NCBI GenBank assembly: GCA_903907185.1 | Contig: CAIVND010000181.1 | Coordinates: 1 to 16,759, forward strand | Direction of reading: 5' to 3' | Length of the DNA: 16,759 nt | From: an uncultured Acidimicrobiaceae bacterium | Lineage (GTDB): Bacteria > Actinomycetota > Acidimicrobiia > Acidimicrobiales > Bog-793 | Shown here: positions 14,514 through 16,759 of the stretch, in pieces | How positions within the stretch are numbered: the stretch's first letter is position 1 | How the letters are laid out: every line of letters starts with the position of its first letter | Notes under the pieces: generated by a model | Seen by the model: only the letters and a program-made list of their open reading frames with translations | Databases searched by the model: none | What the model was told of the DNA's origin: nothing | Translations under genes and position numbers: made by a program

Positions 14514-15695
14514 TTAAGAGATCGTGCGCAGGAGAAGCGCGTCGCCCTGTCCCCCGCCACCACACAGTGCTGCGGCTCCAAGTGTGGCACCCCGGCGGTT
14601 CAGTTCGTATCCGAGGGTAAGTGCCAACCGTGCACCGGACATCCCAATGGGATGGCCAAGGGCGATCGCGCCGCCATTGACGTTAACGATCTCCTCACTC
14701 ACTCCAAGATCGGCCATGGAGGCAAGCGCAACCGTAGCGAAGGCTTCGTTGATCTCGAAAAGGTCGATCTCAGACAATGACCTACCCGCACGATCAAGCG
14801 CCGCGCGGATCGCGCGTGATGGCTGGGTGAGGAGCGAAGTGTCCGGACCGGCAACCTCGCCATAACCCACAATCTCGCCAAGTGGTTTGACGCCAAGTCG
14901 ATCGGCCACCGCACGTGAGGTCACCACGACCGCCGCCGCGCCGTCAGAGATCTGGCTGGCATTGCCTGCGGTGATCGTGCCATCGGTCGAAAATGCAGGT
15001 CGAAGACGGCCAAGCAGCTCAATCGATGTCTCCGGTCGAATCCCCTCGTCATCGCTCACGACAACGAGATCACCGTGTCGTTGAGGAATTCGAACACCAA
15101 CGATCTCCTCGCCAAGTACGCCATCGCTTGTCGCTCGAGCGGCGCGCTGGTGTGACGAGAGGGCGAGCCGGTCGAGATCCTCTCGGGTGAACTTTCCTCC
15201 CGCAAAACGCTCGGTCTCTGCCCCCATTGGTTGGTGTTCGAAGGCACAGAGCAATCCGTCCTTCATCACGGTGTCGAGGAGCGCATGGTCGCCAAACCGG
15301 AGACCGCCACGAGCTCCCTCAAGGAGAAAGGGCGCCTCGGTCATTGACTCCATCCCTCCAGCAACGACAATCTCCGCCTCCCCGGAGCGGATCAAAAGAT
15401 CAGCGAGATGGATGGCGTTGAGACCCGATAAACACATCTTGTTAATCGTCGTCGAGGCGATCGATAGAGGAAGACCGGCGAGTGCTCCTGCCTGTCGAGC
15501 TGCATTTCCTCCTTGACCTGCCTGAAGGACCTGGCCCATCAACAGGTAGCCAACCTCATCTGGCGGGATCCCAGCACGATCGAGCGCGGCCGCGATCGCG
15601 AACGATCCAAGCGCGCTCGCGGACATGCCAGCAAGCGAACCGGAGAGTTTCCCAATTGGCGTGCGGGCCCCCGCAACAATGACCGAATGACTCAC
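14514..15695 (-). CDS. Acetyl-CoA C-acetyltransferase (thiolase)
   Basis: Thiolases condense two acetyl-CoA to acetoacetyl-CoA or cleave 3-ketoacyl-CoA. The 393-residue product has VIVAGARTPIGKLSGSLAG (5-23), the nucleophilic Cys in INKMCLSGLNAI (C88), GGMESMTEAP (113-122), INEAFA (315-320), GGAIALGHPIGMSGAR (341-356) with H348, and CGGGGQGDA (378-386) with C378. These residues sit almost exactly where the biosynthetic thiolase catalytic residues lie (89, 348 and 378 in the Zoogloea enzyme), and the length matches. The Cys region usually reads VNKVCASGMKA, so the substrate pocket may differ. The start is GTG at 15693-15695 because AAGGGG lies five bases upstream; an upstream in-frame GTG at 15752 would add 19 non-conserved residues. 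It is not part of wall synthesis. Degradative versus biosynthetic role cannot be told from sequence. Confidence 0.94.
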   Translation of the reverse strand: MSHSVIVAGARTPIGKLSGSLAGMSASALGSFAIAAALDRAGIPPDEVGYLLMGQVLQAGQGGNAARQAGALAGLPLSIASTTINKMCLSGLNAIHLADLLIRSGEAEIVVAGGMESMTEAPFLLEGARGGLRFGDHALLDTVMKDGLLCAFEHQPMGAETERFAGGKFTREDLDRLALSSHQRAARATSDGVLGEEIVGVRIPQRHGDLVVVSDDEGIRPETSIELLGRLRPAFSTDGTITAGNASQISDGAAAVVVTSRAVADRLGVKPLGEIVGYGEVAGPDTSLLTQPSRAIRAALDRAGRSLSEIDLFEINEAFATVALASMADLGVSEEIVNVNGGAIALGHPIGMSGARLALTLGYELNRRGATLGAAALCGGGGQGDALLLRTIS

Positions 15696-15797
15696 GAGAT
15701 CCCCTTTGACTGAGCGAGCCAAGCGTACCGTTGCTTGCGAGTGGTGATCCACCGCTGCTCTTCTCCACCTTTGCCCGTAATCGAACGAGTGATTGGG

Positions 15798-16493
15798 CTA
15801 GTCGATCTCAGCGGCGAGATGAAGGAGAACGTCGATGATCTCCTCACGTGCAAACGGGAGCACCGCGACACCCTGTGCCAGCCTGTCGGAAACCTCTTTG
15901 GCATCGCTCGCCTGCTCCGTCAGAAGCGCGCCATCACGCTCAACCTCAAGAGTTCGGTAGACCAGCGAAAAGAACCACGCCCCAGCGCGCGACCTACGTT
16001 GAGACAATCCCATAATCTTTTGACCGCCGAGGGTGACCTCGCCAGGTCCAAGTCCAAGAAAACAACAGGCGCGTGACCAGGGCGCCTCAATCAGGGCACC
16101 CCGATGCACCGCGACCGTTGAGTCGCCTCCAACAAACTGTCTCACGACCTCGCACCACAGATCGCCTACCCACAGCGATCCACTGCGAACATCGGACTGG
16201 AAGAGTGGATCATCCGCAGGAAGAAAAAGATCGACCCAGACCACCTCGTCGGGAACGATCACTACCGCTCCTCCACCACTTCTTCGACGGCTGAATCCAA
16301 AGCCCGCCTCTTCGCAGCGAAGCTTCATCTGCTCGGTCGGTTCCTGCGCCGACCCGAGGATGACCGAGCGGTCGTTGGGTTCTGCGAGGATCAAGGTTCG
16401 TGCGGTGAGACTCGGAAGCTGCTCGGACAGCTCAGAACAGCTCCCCGAACGTCGCACTATCTGGAAGGTGCCGCAAACTTCGTTCTCAGGCAT
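15798..16493 (-). CDS. Lipoate-protein ligase A / octanoyltransferase-like protein
   Basis: The 231-residue product belongs to the biotin/lipoate ligase fold. SRRRSGGGAVVIVPDEVVWVD (68-88) corresponds to the lipoyl-binding RRxSGGGAV loop of LplA-type proteins. CFLGLGPGEVTLGGQKIMGLSQRR (144-167) corresponds to the G-x-K-I-x-G-x-A-Q segment, with the acyl-contacting Lys at 159. Such proteins attach lipoyl or octanoyl groups to the lysine of 2-oxoacid dehydrogenase or glycine-cleavage subunits. It is shorter than E. coli LplA (no separate C-terminal domain), so it could be a LipM-type transferase, or a diverged ligase that needs a partner protein. The ATG at 16491-16493 has AGGTG eight bases upstream. 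It lies 102 bases before the thiolase gene on the same strand, perhaps in one transcript. Confidence 0.75.
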   Translation of the reverse strand: MPENEVCGTFQIVRRSGSCSELSEQLPSLTARTLILAEPNDRSVILGSAQEPTEQMKLRCEEAGFGFSRRRSGGGAVVIVPDEVVWVDLFLPADDPLFQSDVRSGSLWVGDLWCEVVRQFVGGDSTVAVHRGALIEAPWSRACCFLGLGPGEVTLGGQKIMGLSQRRSRAGAWFFSLVYRTLEVERDGALLTEQASDAKEVSDRLAQGVAVLPFAREEIIDVLLHLAAEID

Positions 16494-16618
16494 CGATGAA
16501 ACACCTGTTGTGCGCGAAAGTGAAGGTGCAGGTCACCGAAGATCGATGCAGTTTGCTAACTGGCGCTCCAACATGGGATGGACTTTACCTTCAACGATCG
16601 CAAGAGCGAAGTAGTTCG

Positions 16619-16759
16619 TTACACGGCAGCAAGTAGTGCAGGCGAGACGTACTCCTGCCACTCCTCACGAAGTCCTCCACTGATTGCGAGCAACCAAACA
16701 CTTGATCGGGGGGTGCGAGGCGGACGGCGCAGTCGGAATGAAGTCTCCTCCAAGAGGTA
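16619..16759 (-). CDS. C-terminal fragment of an unrecognised protein (cut by window edge)
   Basis: The minus-strand frame entering from the window edge is open for 46 codons and ends with TAA at 16619-16621. The visible residues include an arginine/proline-rich stretch (RLRRPPRTPRSS) followed by VWLLAISGGLREEWQEYVSP and ALLAAV at the end. The composition looks protein-like, and the orientation matches its neighbours, with 125 bases to the lipoate-ligase-like gene. I do not recognise the family. It could be a chance open frame at this length. Confidence 0.45.
   Translation of the reverse strand, partial: YLLEETSFRLRRPPRTPRSSVWLLAISGGLREEWQEYVSPALLAAV

Noticed and set aside
16033..16614. A 193-codon plus-strand open frame near the right end
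   Set aside because: It is antisense to the lipoate-ligase-like gene, whose motifs are clear, and it is low in complexity.

Overview
The window is an almost complete division and cell wall (dcw) cluster. It is read entirely from the minus strand, so transcription runs from high to low coordinates. The organism is very probably an actinobacterium. The evidence is: no ftsA between ftsQ and ftsZ, MurG with the G-G-G-T-A-G-H form of its glycine loop, MurE with the D-N-P-R signature for meso-diaminopimelate, a long basic cytoplasmic tail on FtsQ, and many GTG/TTG starts at moderate-high GC. An acidophilic Acidimicrobiia-type lineage would fit, but that is a guess from overall character and not from a marker gene.

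Layout in transcription order (right to left): a 47-codon C-terminal fragment of an unrecognised gene (16619-16759); a lipoate-protein ligase A-like protein (15798-16493); an acetyl-CoA acetyltransferase/thiolase (14514-15695); a 359-base spacer carrying a promoter and a decamer-repeat MraZ operator; then mraZ, rsmH (mraW), ftsL, ftsI, murE, mraY, murD, ftsW, murG, murC, murB, ftsQ and the N-terminal two thirds of the FtsZ GTPase domain (1-606, cut by the window edge). From rsmH to ftsQ the genes overlap or lie within about 25 bases of each other, which indicates one translationally coupled operon.

Functionally, MurB, MurC, MurD and MurE build UDP-MurNAc-peptide, MraY and MurG make lipid I and lipid II at the membrane, and FtsW with FtsI polymerise and crosslink septal peptidoglycan. 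FtsQ and FtsL join these to the FtsZ ring. RsmH methylates 16S rRNA, and MraZ is the cluster's own regulator. murF, which normally lies between murE and mraY, is absent: the two genes overlap by four bases.

Two regulatory structures stand out. Upstream of mraZ are four in-phase decamers resembling AAAGTGGNNN, overlapping a -35/-10 pair, which is the expected layout of an autoregulatory MraZ operator. Between mraZ and rsmH, a perfect 20-bp inverted repeat (arms 13501-13520 and 13610-13629) places the rsmH ribosome binding site and ATG inside one arm of a potential long RNA stem. A 70-codon open frame runs through that structure and ends on the rsmH start as ATGA. Together they look like a possible translation-coupled switch for rsmH. 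No RNA genes, CRISPR arrays or insertion sequences were found.
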